NCBI GenBank assembly: GCA_946614295.1
Contig: CAMOGT010000026.1
Coordinates: forward strand, 1-7,446
From: an uncultured Bacteroidales bacterium
Lineage (GTDB): Bacteria > Bacteroidota > Bacteroidia > Bacteroidales > Paludibacteraceae
Reading direction: 5' to 3'
Length of the DNA stretch: 7,446 nucleotides
Shown: positions 6,421-7,446 of the stretch, one piece after another
Numbering within the stretch: the first letter of the stretch is position 1
Layout of the letters: every line of letters begins with the position of its first letter
Notes under the pieces: generated by a model
Database searches by the model: none
Seen by the model: only the letters and a program-made list of their open reading frames with translations
Told to the model about the DNA's origin: nothing
Made by a program: the position numbers and the translations under genes

Positions 6421-7446
6421 TAAATAGTATTTTACCGCCTCTCTTGATCATGTACGGCAGAATTCCGTCGAACTTGTTCTCCGACGTCCGCATGACGCTG
6501 GCTTCGGGGTGCTCGCGGTGCAGATGGATAGCATCGAACGCGCACTTCGTGGTGCAGATACCGCAACCGATACACCGGTTCTCATCGACAACCGACGCGC
6601 CGCAACTGAGGCACCGCGCGGTTTCTTTCTTCACCTGCTCCTCGGTCAGCGTACCGTGGTATTCCTCGAATTTACTCTTCGTTACCACCACACCCGGCTC
6701 CTGACGGCTGCTGTTGTCGTACTGCTCAACAACTATATCCTGTTTGTTCAGTTCGATAAAATCTCTCCGGTTGCGTCCGATGGTCATGTGTCCATGCTGT
6801 ACGTAGCGGTGCAGACTCTCCGCAGCTTCCTTGCCGGCTGCGATTGCGTCGATGGCGAACTTCGGACCGGTGAACACATCGCCGCCGACAAAGATGTCCT
6901 CTTCCGCCGTCTGGTATGTCAGTTTGTCGGCTACAGGGTACACGCCGCGGACGAACTCCACCTTGGTGTCTTTCAGCAGGTCTTTGAGTACGACCGTCTG
7001 ACCGATGGCGAAAATCACCATGTCTGCCTCCAGCGTAATAGTCTCGTTTTCGTCGAACTTCGGCGCAAACTTATGCTGCTCGTCAAAGACAGACACACAC
7101 TTCTTGAAGGTAATTCCTTTCACCTTTCCACTTTCGCCTTTCACCTCCATCGGTCCCCATCCCGGATTGATCACTACCCCATCCTCGCGTGCCTCCATGC
7201 GTTCTTCTTGGGATGCCGGCATGATATCTTCACTCTCCAGCGACAGCATCGTCACTTCGCTCGCACCGCTTCTTTTGGCAACTCTCGCAGCGTCGATGGC
7301 TACGTTTCCGCCGCCTACGACTACCACTTTGCCGCTGATCTTCTTGCCTCCGCAATTCGCCTCATGCAGGAAATCGATAGCGGTCATTGTGCCCTCCAAA
7401 TCCTCTCCCGGAATGCCCGGCAGACGGCCGCCTTGGCAACCGATCG
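6410..7446 (-). CDS. FAD/NAD(P)-dependent oxidoreductase with C-terminal iron-sulfur domain, GltD-like (5' end outside window)
   Basis: The frame stays open to the window edge, giving 344 visible residues. The TTG near 7399 is therefore internal and the true start lies beyond 7446. The first residues, IGCQGGRLPGIPGED, match the AIGAQKGRxLxIPGED segment of the glutamate-synthase small-subunit family. Next come a Rossmann NAD(P)-binding motif, VVVVGGGNVAIDAARVAKRSGA (about 40-61), then IFAIGQ (144-149) and the FAD-binding GGDVFTGPKFAIDAIAAGKEA (187-207). The C-terminus has CLSC (Cys278, Cys281) followed by CIGCGICTTKC (Cys291, 294, 297, 301), a CxxCxxCxxxC ligand set for a [4Fe-4S] cluster. Such proteins move electrons between NAD(P)H, flavin and iron-sulfur carriers. 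True GltD normally has its iron-sulfur cysteines at the N-terminus, so this is better called a GltD-like electron-transfer flavoprotein than glutamate synthase. It is the first visible gene of the hypA cluster. Confidence 0.88.
   Translation of the reverse strand, partial: IGCQGGRLPGIPGEDLEGTMTAIDFLHEANCGGKKISGKVVVVGGGNVAIDAARVAKRSGASEVTMLSLESEDIMPASQEERMEAREDGVVINPGWGPMEVKGESGKVKGITFKKCVSVFDEQHKFAPKFDENETITLEADMVIFAIGQTVVLKDLLKDTKVEFVRGVYPVADKLTYQTAEEDIFVGGDVFTGPKFAIDAIAAGKEAAESLHRYVQHGHMTIGRNRRDFIELNKQDIVVEQYDNSSRQEPGVVVTKSKFEEYHGTLTEEQVKKETARCLSCGASVVDENRCIGCGICTTKCAFDAIHLHREHPEASVMRTSENKFDGILPYMIKRGGKILFSRK

Noticed and set aside
7116..7145. Repeated CCTTTCACC motif inside the oxidoreductase gene, possibly an inserted simple repeat.
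   Set aside because: The encoded stretch (VKGESGKVKGI) fits the usual loop of this protein family, so the repetition is probably a codon-level coincidence.
7397..7399. A TTG start codon for the oxidoreductase.
   Set aside because: The same frame continues upstream to the window edge and encodes a conserved family segment (IGCQGGRLPGIPGED), so the gene is truncated by the window and does not start there.

Overview
All eight coding regions in this window lie on the minus strand, so transcription runs from high to low coordinates. The gene set and signals point to a strictly or facultatively anaerobic member of Bacteroidota, probably order Bacteroidales. The reasons are the order gyrA - secreted TPR protein - ruvX - def, AT-rich leaders with no Shine-Dalgarno motif, and a TTG-N20-TAAATTTG promoter before gyrA that fits the Bacteroidota -33/-7 pattern. 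I cannot name a genus from this sequence.

Right-hand block (about 4494-7446): a partial FAD/NAD(P)-binding oxidoreductase of the glutamate-synthase small-subunit type with a C-terminal iron-sulfur region is followed by a HypA-type nickel metallochaperone, a 108-residue membrane protein of unknown function, and a tryptophan-rich polytopic membrane protein (resembling the DUF5692 family). The gaps are 30, 33 and 68 bp, so the four are probably one operon. The block ends at a strong intrinsic terminator (4346-4383). The likely theme is anaerobic redox or hydrogen/nickel metabolism, but no hydrogenase subunit and no other hyp gene lies in the window. The two membrane proteins are the least understood part.

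Left-hand block (1-4294): gyrA starts from a promoter embedded in that terminator and is followed by a signal-peptide TPR protein, the YqgF/RuvX nuclease and the start of peptide deformylase. The junctions are extremely tight: a 1-bp gap, a 1-bp overlap and a 4-bp ATGA overlap. Translational coupling of this housekeeping set (DNA topology, DNA/RNA processing, protein maturation) is therefore likely.

The only non-coding stretch above 100 bp is 4295-4493, which holds the terminator and the gyrA promoter. The short gaps in the right-hand block contain 7- or 8-bp-period, mostly AT-rich degenerate repeats. In two of the gaps the repeat runs into the stop codon of the preceding gene. I saw no tRNA, rRNA, CRISPR array, insertion sequence or phage gene.
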